Assembly: GCF_003182475.1 (NCBI RefSeq)
Contig: NZ_QGTS01000003.1
Location: 242,876 to 306,875 of the forward strand
Reading direction: 5' to 3'
From: Mangrovibacter plantisponsor
GTDB lineage: Bacteria; Pseudomonadota; Gammaproteobacteria; Enterobacterales; Enterobacteriaceae
DNA: 64,000 nt
The notes beneath the pieces were generated by a model, which did not search any database, was not told the origin of the DNA, and saw nothing but the letters and a program-made list of their open reading frames with translations. Positions within the stretch are counted from its first letter, which is position 1. Each line of letters opens with the position of its first letter. Of this stretch, positions 46,325 to 54,342 are shown piece after piece. Both the position numbers and the translations under genes were made by a program.

Positions 46325-46352
46325 AGCCGGTGGTAAACCGTGACCACCGGCT
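46325..46352 (+). terminator. Hairpin after the serine hydrolase gene
   Basis: AGCCGGTGGT and ACCACCGGCT form a perfect 10-bp stem with an 8-nt loop. The following CACTTTATTA is only weakly T-rich. Confidence 0.55.
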
Positions 46353-46498
46353 CACTTTATTATATTCATTCCATACCGACTTATTTCTTTCAGTTATTAG
46401 TTATCGACTATCGCTCTATCAAAAATCTTGCTCGCAACTACTAAAAATGAAAGTCTGGATGCTTAGACATCCAAACGTCCATTACAAGAGCAAAACAC

Positions 46499-47977
46499 AT
46501 GACGCAATTTCCACTTTACTCAGACAGGGAGTATGCCGGAGAACCACCACAGGAAGTGCATACCATCAGCAATGCCGCTGATGTCAGTAACCTGGTCAAT
46601 AACTCCACACAGGCACGCAATAATGCCCGCATCATTATGGCTATCGCGCTGGGTGGCGTATTTCTTGATGCCTATGATCTCGGCGCACTGGCCTTTGGCG
46701 TAAAAGACATCACCCACCAGTTTAATCTCAGCCCTAAAGGGCTTGGTCTGGTTCTGTCCGCTATTACCTTTGGCGCAATTATTGGTGCCATTATTGGCGG
46801 CTACCTGACAGATAAGATTGGCCGTTACCGGGTATTTATGGCCGATATGTTCTTCTTTGTTTTCGCCGCCATTTTAGGTGCCTGCGCCCCAAATGCAGAA
46901 GTGCTGGGTATCAGCCGCTTTATTATGGGTCTGGGGATTGGGATTGATTTACCGGTTGCCATGGCATTTCTTGCCGAATTCTCTCGCCTTAAGGGTAAGG
47001 GGAATAAAGCAGCCAGCGTCGCTATGTGGTGCCCAACCTGGTATGCGGCGATCACCGTTTCCTATATCCTGGTTCTGGCGCTGTTTTACTCACTGCCGCC
47101 CAGCCATAACGAATATTTGTGGCGCTACATTGTTGGTTTTGGTGCCGTTCCTGCGCTGATCATTATTCTGATCCGTAAACGCTATATGACGGAATCGCCT
47201 ATTTGGGCAGCACAACAAGGGGATTTAGAAGGTGCCGCGAAGATCCTGCGCAGTGCATGGAATATCCCGGTGAAAGTGGCTGCGGATGCAGATACAACGG
47301 CGCAAGAACCCACCAAACGCACAGCAAGCTGGAAAAACTATGCTGTACTGTGGGACAACCATTTCCGTTCACGCACCGTGCTGACCAGCGTCATGTCGTT
47401 TGTTTCCCCCTTTGCTTATTCAGCCATTGCGTTTGGTTTGCCAATTATTATTTCCACACTGTTTGAGCAATCGTTGCTGACAACTATCCTGGCCTCGCTG
47501 GTACTGAACCTGTGTTTTGCCTTTACCGGCGGCATTGCGGCGGTGAAACTGGTGCCTTACCTGGGTTCGCGAGGAATGACGCTGGCCGGGTATGGCTGCC
47601 AGTTAGTGGCCCTGATTGGGCTGGCTCTGGTCGGCAAACCAGAAGGAACTCAGGAGGCAGTACTGTGCTTTGGTTTACTGGCGCTGTTCCTGCTTGGCCA
47701 GGGATTTGGCCCGGGCGCGCATACCATGGTGTATGCGTCGCTGAGCTATCCGTCTTCCATTCGTGGCGTGGGCGTGGGGTTAAACCAGACTATTACCCGG
47801 GTCAGTTCAACGCTGGCGTTATTCTTGTTCCCGATACTTATCAGCACGCTGGGTGAGGGCTTATTCTGGGTGATTGCGCTGTCGCCTGTCATTGGTATTC
47901 TGGCGCTGTTGCTGATTCGCTGGGAACCATCAGGTTACGATATCGACGCCGAAGATTTCGCCCGGCAACAACCTTAA
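46499..47977 (+). CDS. MFS transporter (metabolite:H+ symporter type)
   Basis: 492-aa, 12-TM inner-membrane carrier. A hydrophilic N-terminus of about 45 residues precedes the first helix (IIMAIALGGVFLDAYDLGAL). The family motif is GGYLTDKIGRYRVFMADM, with a long cytoplasmic loop near the middle. The start and GIGIDLPVAMAFLAEFSRLKG resemble the sugar/aromatic-acid symporter branch, not drug exporters. A good terminator follows. The neighbouring esterase-like and MBL hydrolases suggest a small uptake-and-hydrolysis unit, but nothing identifies the substrate. Confidence 0.85.
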   Translation: MTQFPLYSDREYAGEPPQEVHTISNAADVSNLVNNSTQARNNARIIMAIALGGVFLDAYDLGALAFGVKDITHQFNLSPKGLGLVLSAITFGAIIGAIIGGYLTDKIGRYRVFMADMFFFVFAAILGACAPNAEVLGISRFIMGLGIGIDLPVAMAFLAEFSRLKGKGNKAASVAMWCPTWYAAITVSYILVLALFYSLPPSHNEYLWRYIVGFGAVPALIIILIRKRYMTESPIWAAQQGDLEGAAKILRSAWNIPVKVAADADTTAQEPTKRTASWKNYAVLWDNHFRSRTVLTSVMSFVSPFAYSAIAFGLPIIISTLFEQSLLTTILASLVLNLCFAFTGGIAAVKLVPYLGSRGMTLAGYGCQLVALIGLALVGKPEGTQEAVLCFGLLALFLLGQGFGPGAHTMVYASLSYPSSIRGVGVGLNQTITRVSSTLALFLFPILISTLGEGLFWVIALSPVIGILALLLIRWEPSGYDIDAEDFARQQP

Positions 47978-47985
47978 CCGACTGG

Positions 47986-48025
47986 CACTTCAGCGCCATG
48001 GTGGGCGCTGAAGTGTTTCTTTTTT
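47986..48025 (+). terminator. Intrinsic terminator after the MFS gene
   Basis: CACTTCAGCGCC (47986-47997) pairs perfectly with GGCGCTGAAGTG (48004-48015) around a 6-nt loop and is followed by TTTCTTTTTT. Confidence 0.92.
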
Positions 48026-48216
48026 CACGTTACGAGCTTATCTCGCCAACCTGGCATTCCTCGAAAACACCCTGCGCAGTATCATTCATTTCCGGCACCT
48101 GCGGGTTTTACCGTACAGAACCGTTTAGCCAGCTTTTATAAAGCCATACCAATGCAACCGGGCGGCCGGTTACCGAAACCGGTCATCATGATAAACTAAC
48201 AAATAAAGGTGATGTG

Positions 48217-49059
48217 ATGAGTTCAACCCAGCCTGCGTCATGCCGTATTGGTGACTACCTGGTCACTGTGTTGAGTGACGGATATATGGAAGCCAGCCTG
48301 AGCCTGCTCTCTGGTATTGGCGAAACTGATGCCCAGTCCATTCAAACTGAAGCGGGTATCGCCGCACCAGGCAATATCGAAATCAACGGCTTTCTGATTC
48401 GTGGCAGGGGTCACACTATTCTGGTAGACAGCGGAACCGGTGGAATAAACAACGCAGGAGGGCAGCTGCTGCCGAGCCTGCAAAAAGCCGGAGTAACACC
48501 GGATGATATAGACACAATATTATTAACCCACTGCCACCCCGACCATATTGGTGGCCTGCTCGATTCACACGGGAATAAAGTGTTCAATCGCGCAACGCTA
48601 CTTCTGCATCCTTTAGAAGCAGAATACTGGCTGGATGATACTCACCAGCAAGCAGCTACAGAGCGGGGTAAACGCAACTTTGCATTTGCCCGGCAGGTTC
48701 TGAAAACCTATGGGGAACAGCGGAAATTTTTCAGTGATGGCGATGTTATTGAGGGTATATCCCCCGTACTGCTGGCCGGCCACACGCCAGGCCATACAGG
48801 GTTTCACATTAAGGCTGAAAATGGCGGTTTGTTGATTTGGGGCGACATTGTTCACTTTCCTTATATCCAGTCGATGCACCCGGATGTCTTTGTCGCTTTT
48901 GATGTGGACCACATCCAGGCGGAACAGACCCGGGCAAAGATTTTCAGCCAGGCAGCCACTCAGCAACTGCTGGTGGCGGGAATGCATTTCGCGCATGCAG
49001 GCTTTGCACACATCCACCCGTCAGAAAATGGTTACCGTATTGAATATCTTCAGGGTTAA
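48217..49059 (+). CDS. Metallo-beta-lactamase-fold hydrolase
   Basis: 280 aa. The metal site is in LTHCHPDHIGG (HxHxDH), with a further His in the GHTPGHTGFHI block and an Asp in IWGDIVHFP. No signal peptide, so it is cytoplasmic. ATG 48217 is chosen over GTG 48214 because AAAGGTGAT is well placed for it. Members include lactonases, glyoxalase II and aryl-sulfatase-like enzymes; the sequence alone does not settle which. It lies in tandem with a Nudix hydrolase gene but 135 bp apart. Confidence 0.85.
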   Translation: MSSTQPASCRIGDYLVTVLSDGYMEASLSLLSGIGETDAQSIQTEAGIAAPGNIEINGFLIRGRGHTILVDSGTGGINNAGGQLLPSLQKAGVTPDDIDTILLTHCHPDHIGGLLDSHGNKVFNRATLLLHPLEAEYWLDDTHQQAATERGKRNFAFARQVLKTYGEQRKFFSDGDVIEGISPVLLAGHTPGHTGFHIKAENGGLLIWGDIVHFPYIQSMHPDVFVAFDVDHIQAEQTRAKIFSQAATQQLLVAGMHFAHAGFAHIHPSENGYRIEYLQG

Positions 49060-49194
49060 CAAAAAATTGCCCCTGCAAACCAGTCCATCGCCCTAAATTA
49101 ACCCCCGGTGCTGTCAACAGGGCGCTCAATATGCTGGAATGATTGTTCTGGAATACCACAACACAATGACACGAAGTCCGGGAGGTACCTGATA

Positions 49195-49731
49195 GTGGAA
49201 ATTAAAACCTTAAGCTCGCGAACGGTTTACCAGAACCAGTGGATGCGCCTGCGTGAAGACAGTATTGAGCGGAAAGATGGCTCGCAGGGGATTTATTCCG
49301 TGGTGGAAAAGCCTGATTTCGCCGTTATTCTTCCGGTTGAAGGTGACCAGGTGTATGTGGTTGAGCAGTACCGTTATCCTCTTGGTGTCCGCACTCTGGA
49401 ACTCCCGCAGGGGGCATGGGAACTGAGCCCCGGTGAAGCACCAGAAACGGTGGCCCGGGGTGAACTGGCAGAAGAGACCGGGTTACGGGCCAGGACACTG
49501 ACCTGGGTAGGTTACCAGAAACTGGCGCAGGGCTACTCCACTCAGGGGTACCATATTTGGCTGGCATCCGACTTTGAGCAAGGCGCACAGGCACTGGATG
49601 CCGAAGAAATCGGGCTGGTGTGCAGGCACATGCCAGTCAGTGAATTTGCCGGGCGTATTGCCAGTGGTGAAATTACCGATGCCACATCGGTTAGCGCATT
49701 TTTGCTGGCGCGGCTGAAAGGCCTGGTATAG
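49195..49731 (+). CDS. Nudix hydrolase, ADP-sugar pyrophosphatase-like
   Basis: 178 aa. GTG 49195 is chosen because GGGAGG lies 9 nt upstream and the protein then starts VEIKTLSSRTVYQNQWMRLR, as in ADP-ribose pyrophosphatases. The Nudix box is at QGAWELSPGEAP followed by ETVARGELAEETGLRA. The usual Arg of REUxEE is Gly here (GELAEE), while the metal-binding Glu residues are kept. The N-terminal VVEKPDFAVILPVEGDQVYV strand fits the ADPRase group. It probably hydrolyses ADP-ribose or an ADP-sugar in the cytoplasm. A bidirectional terminator follows. Confidence 0.8.
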   Translation: MEIKTLSSRTVYQNQWMRLREDSIERKDGSQGIYSVVEKPDFAVILPVEGDQVYVVEQYRYPLGVRTLELPQGAWELSPGEAPETVARGELAEETGLRARTLTWVGYQKLAQGYSTQGYHIWLASDFEQGAQALDAEEIGLVCRHMPVSEFAGRIASGEITDATSVSAFLLARLKGLV

Positions 49732-49751
49732 CGCCAGCGCCATATAACATA

Positions 49752-49782
49752 AAAAAATCCGCCAGTACGGGGCGGATTTTTT
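49752..49782. terminator. Bidirectional terminator between convergent genes
   Basis: AAAAAATCCGCC (49752-49763) and GGCGGATTTTTT (49771-49782) are perfect complements around a 7-nt loop. They give a T-tract on both strands for the converging Nudix and aminotransferase genes. Confidence 0.92.
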
Positions 49783-49807
49783 GTCAGACAGCCAGTAAAG
49801 AACTGAA

Positions 49808-51145
49808 TTAACGGCCAGCGCGCAGCGCTTTATCCAGTGAACCTACCAGCCAGTCAATATCATGAGCCTGGAAAGCCAGAGTCGGGCGTAACTTCAGAAC
49901 GTTACCATGTGGCCCGGCAACAGAAGTCAGCACATGGTCTTCACGCAAGCGTTCAATCACATCCAGCGCACGCTGTTTGTCCGGGTTTTTACTGGCTTTA
50001 TCCGTAACCAGTTCGAAACCAATGAACAACCCGGCACCGCGAACATCACCCACACAATCATGCTGAGCTGCCAGTGCAGCCAGCTCTTGTTGCAACTGCG
50101 TGCCCACGGTAAGGCTGTGCTGTTGCAGTTTTTCATCTTCAATCACTTTCAGTACAGCCTGAGCGGCAGCAATTGACACCGGGTTACCACCAAATGTGTT
50201 GAAATAAGGGATGGTGTCGCTAAACGCCGCCAGCACTTCAGGTTTTGCCAGCATTGCCGAAACCGGAATACCGTTGCCCATAGGTTTACCCATGGTGATA
50301 ACATCCGGCACAATGTCGTGGCGGGCAAAGCCCCAAAAACTCTCACCCGTGCGGGCAAAGCCAGGCTGCACTTCATCGGCAATAAAGATCCCGCCATTGC
50401 GATGCACAACATCCAGCGCTGGCTTCAGGTAACCAGCAGGGCCCGGTAATACACCATCTGATGAGAAAATTGAGTCCACCAGCAAACCGGCGAATTTGAT
50501 ACCGTGTGCGGCCATATCATCAATTTGCTCCTGGATTTGCGCGGCAAACCAGGCACCAATATCCGGGGTATCCACGCGGTAACGGTCTGGTGCAGGAACC
50601 AGGCGAGTTGTCGCAGCCAAAGGCTGGCCACTGCCCAGGGCAGGAGAGGCGCCGGAAGTGAGTTCACTGGTACCATGATAAGCTTCACGGGTAACGATAA
50701 TCCCGGTACCACCGCTCCAGGCACGGGCAACACGAATGGCCAGGTCATTGGCTTCAGAACCCGTACACATGTACATGGCCTTGCTGACTTCACCCGGAAC
50801 GTACTTGAGCAGAGACTCGGTATAATCAAGAATACGTTCATGCAGGTAGCGGGTGTGGGTATTAAGCTGGCTCATCTGCTGTTGTACAGCGTCAATCACT
50901 GCAGGGTGGCAATGACCAATACTGGCTACGTTGTTATAGACATCCAGGTATTTGTTACCCTGCGCGTCCCACAAATATTGCTGCTCACCACGCACCAGAT
51001 GTACTGGGTTACGATAGAACAGGCGGTAAGAATCGCCCAGTAAACGCGCGCGTTTTTCAGTTAACGTACGTGTTTGTTCATCCAGTGCTGCAGCATGTTC
51101 TGCACGAAAGCTGTTGGTATCCATAATGGTGGAGCGCGTCGCCAT
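49808..51145 (-). CDS. Class III PLP-dependent aminotransferase family protein
   Basis: 445 aa, class III (ornithine/AGXT2-like) fold. Blocks include LDVYNNVASIGHCHPAVIDA, the PLP-phosphate-binding CTGSEANDLAIRVARAW, IFIADEVQPGFARTGESFW (Asp pairing with the PLP nitrogen) and MGKPMGNGIPVSA with the Schiff-base Lys. The RYLHERILDYTESL region resembles the phospho-lyase/AGXT2 branch more than ornithine aminotransferases. ATG 51145 has AGAGG 5 nt upstream. It is divergent, across 586 bp, from a DeoR regulator that may sense a related catabolite. The amino donor is unknown. Confidence 0.87.
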   Translation of the reverse strand: MATRSTIMDTNSFRAEHAAALDEQTRTLTEKRARLLGDSYRLFYRNPVHLVRGEQQYLWDAQGNKYLDVYNNVASIGHCHPAVIDAVQQQMSQLNTHTRYLHERILDYTESLLKYVPGEVSKAMYMCTGSEANDLAIRVARAWSGGTGIIVTREAYHGTSELTSGASPALGSGQPLAATTRLVPAPDRYRVDTPDIGAWFAAQIQEQIDDMAAHGIKFAGLLVDSIFSSDGVLPGPAGYLKPALDVVHRNGGIFIADEVQPGFARTGESFWGFARHDIVPDVITMGKPMGNGIPVSAMLAKPEVLAAFSDTIPYFNTFGGNPVSIAAAQAVLKVIEDEKLQQHSLTVGTQLQQELAALAAQHDCVGDVRGAGLFIGFELVTDKASKNPDKQRALDVIERLREDHVLTSVAGPHGNVLKLRPTLAFQAHDIDWLVGSLDKALRAGR

Positions 51146-51731
51146 GAAAGCCTCTCATTTATCATGTCTGTGTTGTTGACCGGCAACCTTACCGTGCCTT
51201 TTGCAATAAAATACACAAAAGCACACAAAAGCACAGCAAAAGAATCCATACAAAATCCTTATGCTATTTAGTTGAATGATAATAAAGGTTTTTTAACTCA
51301 GTCGATGCCAGAGCAGAATGCACTATTCAGCCCAGGCCTGGGTACCAAACCACACATCCAGGCCATTCAACCGCTTTTCATCAGACGCAAACGATTAATA
51401 TTCCAGTAAAAACTAGCCATGAAGATTTAATTACCCATATTGCTAAATATGATGATGGCTGGCAGGCTGGTGCGGTAAACTACACAAATGTGCACACCGG
51501 GCTGATAAAATACAATTACACAGGGTGTTATTCTCAGATTGCCGCAGGTATGATGTTAAAGAGCAACCTATCTGATTGTTTTTATATAGTTTATTTTTTG
51601 GCAGAAAATTTGCTCTTGTTACCTGTTATTTGCACATAATGGCACGAACAGGCCAGGTGCTCTGTTTACTGGCCTGGTTTCCCGGCGAATAAAGGTTGTC
51701 TGCCTCATGCCGGAAATCATTAAGGAATAAT
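51146..51731. other. Long intergenic region between aminotransferase and DeoR genes
   Basis: 586 bp. Besides promoters for both genes, it contains a start-less open frame on the plus strand (51286-51639, 117 codons) encoding, in part, SHEDLITHIAKYDDGWQAG and YTNVHTGLIKYNYTGCYS. I do not recognise it. It has no ATG before its last quarter and no ribosome-binding site, so it is more likely a gene remnant than a gene. The stretch after about 51570 is AT-rich. Confidence 0.5.
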
Positions 51732-52508
51732 ATGTTAGAAGAAACTCGCTTACACCGTATCCGGGCCTTACTCTCGACCCTTAACCGTATTTCCACAGAG
51801 CAACTGATTCAGCACCTGAATGTCTCGCGGGAAACCGTGCGGCGCGATATTGTTAAGCTGGAAAACTTAGGTGAGTTGCGCCGGGTTCATGGCGGCGTTG
51901 TCGCGCTCGGGGCTGAACCTGAGCCACCATTGTCTGTGCGGGCAACAGTGCGCGGTAAAGAGAAGCAGGCCATCGCGCGGGCTGCGGTACAGCAACTCCG
52001 TGCAGGCCAGACAATCTTTATTGATGCCGGGAGCACCACGTCTGTTGTGGCGGATGAACTGGTTTCTATGCCGGGCATGACAATTATTACCAACAGCCTT
52101 AGTGTAGCTTCCCGGCTGACCGAATCTGAATACGCCCGGTCACTCAACCATGAAGTCATTTTACTGGGTGGGGAGATGGGCCCGGTCACCCAGGCAACCT
52201 GCGGTGTGATGACCATTCGTGAACTGCAGCGTTTCCGGGCCGATGTGGCATTGCTGTCGCCCGTTGGTATTGCCAGTCAATCGGGTGCCAGTAGTTTTAC
52301 CCACCACGAAGCGGCAATTGCCGAAGCGATGATCGGCAATGCTAACAAGCGCATCATTCTGGCAGACCACAGTAAAATAGGTGTCACCAGCCGAATGGTT
52401 TATGCCCGTATCGCGGATATCGATATGATTATTTCTGATGAAGCGGCGTCTTCGCGTGATGACTGGGCGGCACTGCTGGCCTGTTGTGAAGAGGCTATTG
52501 CTGTCTGA
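51732..52508 (+). CDS. DeoR-family transcriptional regulator
   Basis: 258 aa. The N-terminal winged helix-turn-helix has the DeoR signature RISTEQLIQHLNVSRETVRR, followed by DIVKLENLGELRRVHGG. The sugar-phosphate-isomerase-like sensor domain begins near residue 75 and shows FIDAGSTTSVVADEL and a late KRIILADHSKIG. ATG 51732 has TAAGGA 5 nt upstream; the longer frame to 51696 is discarded. Divergence from the class III aminotransferase suggests it controls that gene. DeoR regulators usually respond to phosphorylated sugars or related intermediates. Confidence 0.9.
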   Translation: MLEETRLHRIRALLSTLNRISTEQLIQHLNVSRETVRRDIVKLENLGELRRVHGGVVALGAEPEPPLSVRATVRGKEKQAIARAAVQQLRAGQTIFIDAGSTTSVVADELVSMPGMTIITNSLSVASRLTESEYARSLNHEVILLGGEMGPVTQATCGVMTIRELQRFRADVALLSPVGIASQSGASSFTHHEAAIAEAMIGNANKRIILADHSKIGVTSRMVYARIADIDMIISDEAASSRDDWAALLACCEEAIAV

Positions 52509-52530
52509 ACCTTGCCCAACCGGGCTAAAC

Positions 52531-52563
52531 CCGCCAGGTTATGTTACCCGGATTACCTGGCGG
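52531..52563. terminator. Hairpin downstream of the DeoR gene
   Basis: CCGCCAGGT and ACCTGGCGG form a perfect 9-bp stem with a 15-nt loop in the gap between convergent genes. There is no clear T-tract. Confidence 0.45.
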
Positions 52564-52592
52564 TAGTTCTGAGTGGTGCGTTCGCTACCCAT

Positions 52593-52638
52593 GCCTGTTG
52601 ATTACAGGCTGATTGCACCCGTAATCAACAGGCCTTTA
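52593..52638. terminator. 13-bp-stem hairpin between DeoR and polygalacturonase genes
   Basis: GCCTGTTGATTAC (52593-52605) pairs perfectly with GTAATCAACAGGC (52621-52633) around a 15-nt loop, followed by CTTTA. It is placed to stop plus-strand transcription before the minus-strand polygalacturonase gene. The T-tract is short. Confidence 0.5.
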
Positions 52639-52645
52639 AGGCGGT

Positions 52646-53977
52646 TTAGCGCATTTCCAGAGAAACAGCCGGGCCTTTTTCCAGCGGTTTACCGTTTGCC
52701 GCCATCACCCGGACGCGATGCAGGTCACCATTCACATAACGGGCGAGAATACCGGTTTGTGATTCAATCTGAATCTTGTCGAACCGTATACCGTTCACAA
52801 TAGACTCGGGCAACCCACTGAGGATCATAGCGGTCTGCGCCCCGGTAGCTTTGAGTTCTGTAATCTGTACGCCATCAATCTTCGGCGTGGTGGCCGTCCG
52901 CGGGGCAGATGCAATCGGCGCTATTTCCTGATGCCCCTGAGCTCCGGACTGGCCGCCATAACTGTCAGTCACCAGAATGGGAGTGGCAACATTCGTCATG
53001 GTCAGTTGGCTGGCAACCAGTGGCCCGATTTGATTCCCGCGATCCCGTGCAGATTTAATGCGGATGCCATTTTCAGTCTTGAGGAAGGTGATTCGCTGCA
53101 CTGTGACTTTCCCAATACCATTGGCCGTTTCGCTGCCCACAGAGATACCGTGCCCGTCACGCATCACGGAGTCTGAGACCGTGATGTTGCTGGCGGATGC
53201 GGCGCTGCCAGGCACCAACCCAGACTTGATGGCGATATTGTCATCCCCGGTGCGGATATCAGCATGTGACACCGTCACGTCATGTGATGAAACAATATCA
53301 ATTCCGTCGGTATTGGGGGAGGTTACCGGGTTGGTAATATTCACTTTATGAATGGCAATATTGGCACTATTGCGGATTACGATATTCCACATGGGTGAAT
53401 TGGTCAGGTGCAGGCCATCAATCCGGCCCTGTGTTACATCATTAAATTCAACAAACCACGGCCGGGGGAAACCATTGGCGACAGGGATCCCCGGGAAACG
53501 GTCTGTGAAGGCTTTTTTATTACCGCTGTGCACCTGCGCCCGCATTGCCAGAGCATCTGGCCACCAGGTCTGCTCACCATCGCCATTGAGTGTTCCGCCG
53601 CCAGTCAGGTTAACGTGGCTGGCATGGCTGGCAAAAATAAACGCTTCGTTCACCTTTGCCGGATGGCCAATAAATGCCGGGACAAACTTACCTTCCTGGT
53701 TACTGGCCTGCAGCACAGCCCCTTTGGGGATATCCAGAGTGGTATTACTGAGTAACTGTAAAGGGCCGCTCAGCCAGATACCCGGTGTTAATGAAACCGT
53801 GCCGCCGCCAAGGTCATGGCACTGCTGAAGTGCCCGCTGAATGGCCTGAGTATTCAGGGTTTTTCCGTCACCTTTACCACCAAATGTTACCGGTGAACAG
53901 GTTGCAGACCGGGCAGCATAAGAGAGAACAGGGGTGAGAGCCGCACAACAGATAACCGCCAGTAATGTTTTTTTCAT
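52646..53977 (-). CDS. Secreted polygalacturonase (glycoside hydrolase family 28)
   Basis: 443 aa with a signal peptide (MKKTLLAVICCAALTPVLSY). The GH28 catalytic motifs are complete: SPNTDGIDI, RTGDDNIAIKSG (Asp pair), RDGHGISVGSE and NGIRIKSARD. The fold is a right-handed parallel beta-helix that hydrolyses alpha-1,4 galacturonate bonds in pectin, in the periplasm or outside. ATG 53977 is chosen for the signal peptide; the frame to 54034 has no good start. It is divergent from an OprB-like porin, and the 365-bp gap between them holds an 18-bp palindrome. Together they suggest uptake of plant cell-wall fragments. Confidence 0.93.
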   Translation of the reverse strand: MKKTLLAVICCAALTPVLSYAARSATCSPVTFGGKGDGKTLNTQAIQRALQQCHDLGGGTVSLTPGIWLSGPLQLLSNTTLDIPKGAVLQASNQEGKFVPAFIGHPAKVNEAFIFASHASHVNLTGGGTLNGDGEQTWWPDALAMRAQVHSGNKKAFTDRFPGIPVANGFPRPWFVEFNDVTQGRIDGLHLTNSPMWNIVIRNSANIAIHKVNITNPVTSPNTDGIDIVSSHDVTVSHADIRTGDDNIAIKSGLVPGSAASASNITVSDSVMRDGHGISVGSETANGIGKVTVQRITFLKTENGIRIKSARDRGNQIGPLVASQLTMTNVATPILVTDSYGGQSGAQGHQEIAPIASAPRTATTPKIDGVQITELKATGAQTAMILSGLPESIVNGIRFDKIQIESQTGILARYVNGDLHRVRVMAANGKPLEKGPAVSLEMR

Positions 53978-54342
53978 CCGTTCGTTTGTCCTTAACACAA
54001 ATGTATAACAAATCACTTTACCTGCTGGATACAAACTGCACTACTGTGCAAGTGCACAGTGCATCCACTGCTGATACAGGCATTTGCCTGTTTAATATGG
54101 CCAGGGAGAACTCAGAAGAGCGATTTTTCTATGGTGCAGCAGGGGATGGCAAAACAACACTTTCTGTTGAGTAAGCATGAAACATGCGAGTTTTGCGAAA
54201 AATCTCACCTCAGTTTCTTATTTTGTGGCGCAGATCATTTTTCTGAATACAGATATATTTCACGGCACAAAATAATAAATAATTAGCCTGCTTGCTAATT
54301 ACACTCAGTTCTCCTTTAGTGATTTTAACAAGAATAAATACC
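53978..54342. other. Divergent promoter region of the polygalacturonase and porin genes
   Basis: 365 bp without a convincing gene. It holds an 18-bp palindrome near its left end and is AT-rich near the porin start. Open frames here have no ribosome-binding sites or recognisable products. Confidence 0.6.
54043..54060. promoter_or_regulatory. 18-bp palindrome upstream of the polygalacturonase gene
   Basis: ACTGTGCA-AG-TGCACAGT is a perfect inverted repeat, 66 bp upstream of the polygalacturonase start and between it and the divergent porin gene. It looks like an operator for a dimeric regulator. It does not resemble the usual KdgR, ExuR or CRP consensus, so the regulator is unknown. Confidence 0.5.
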
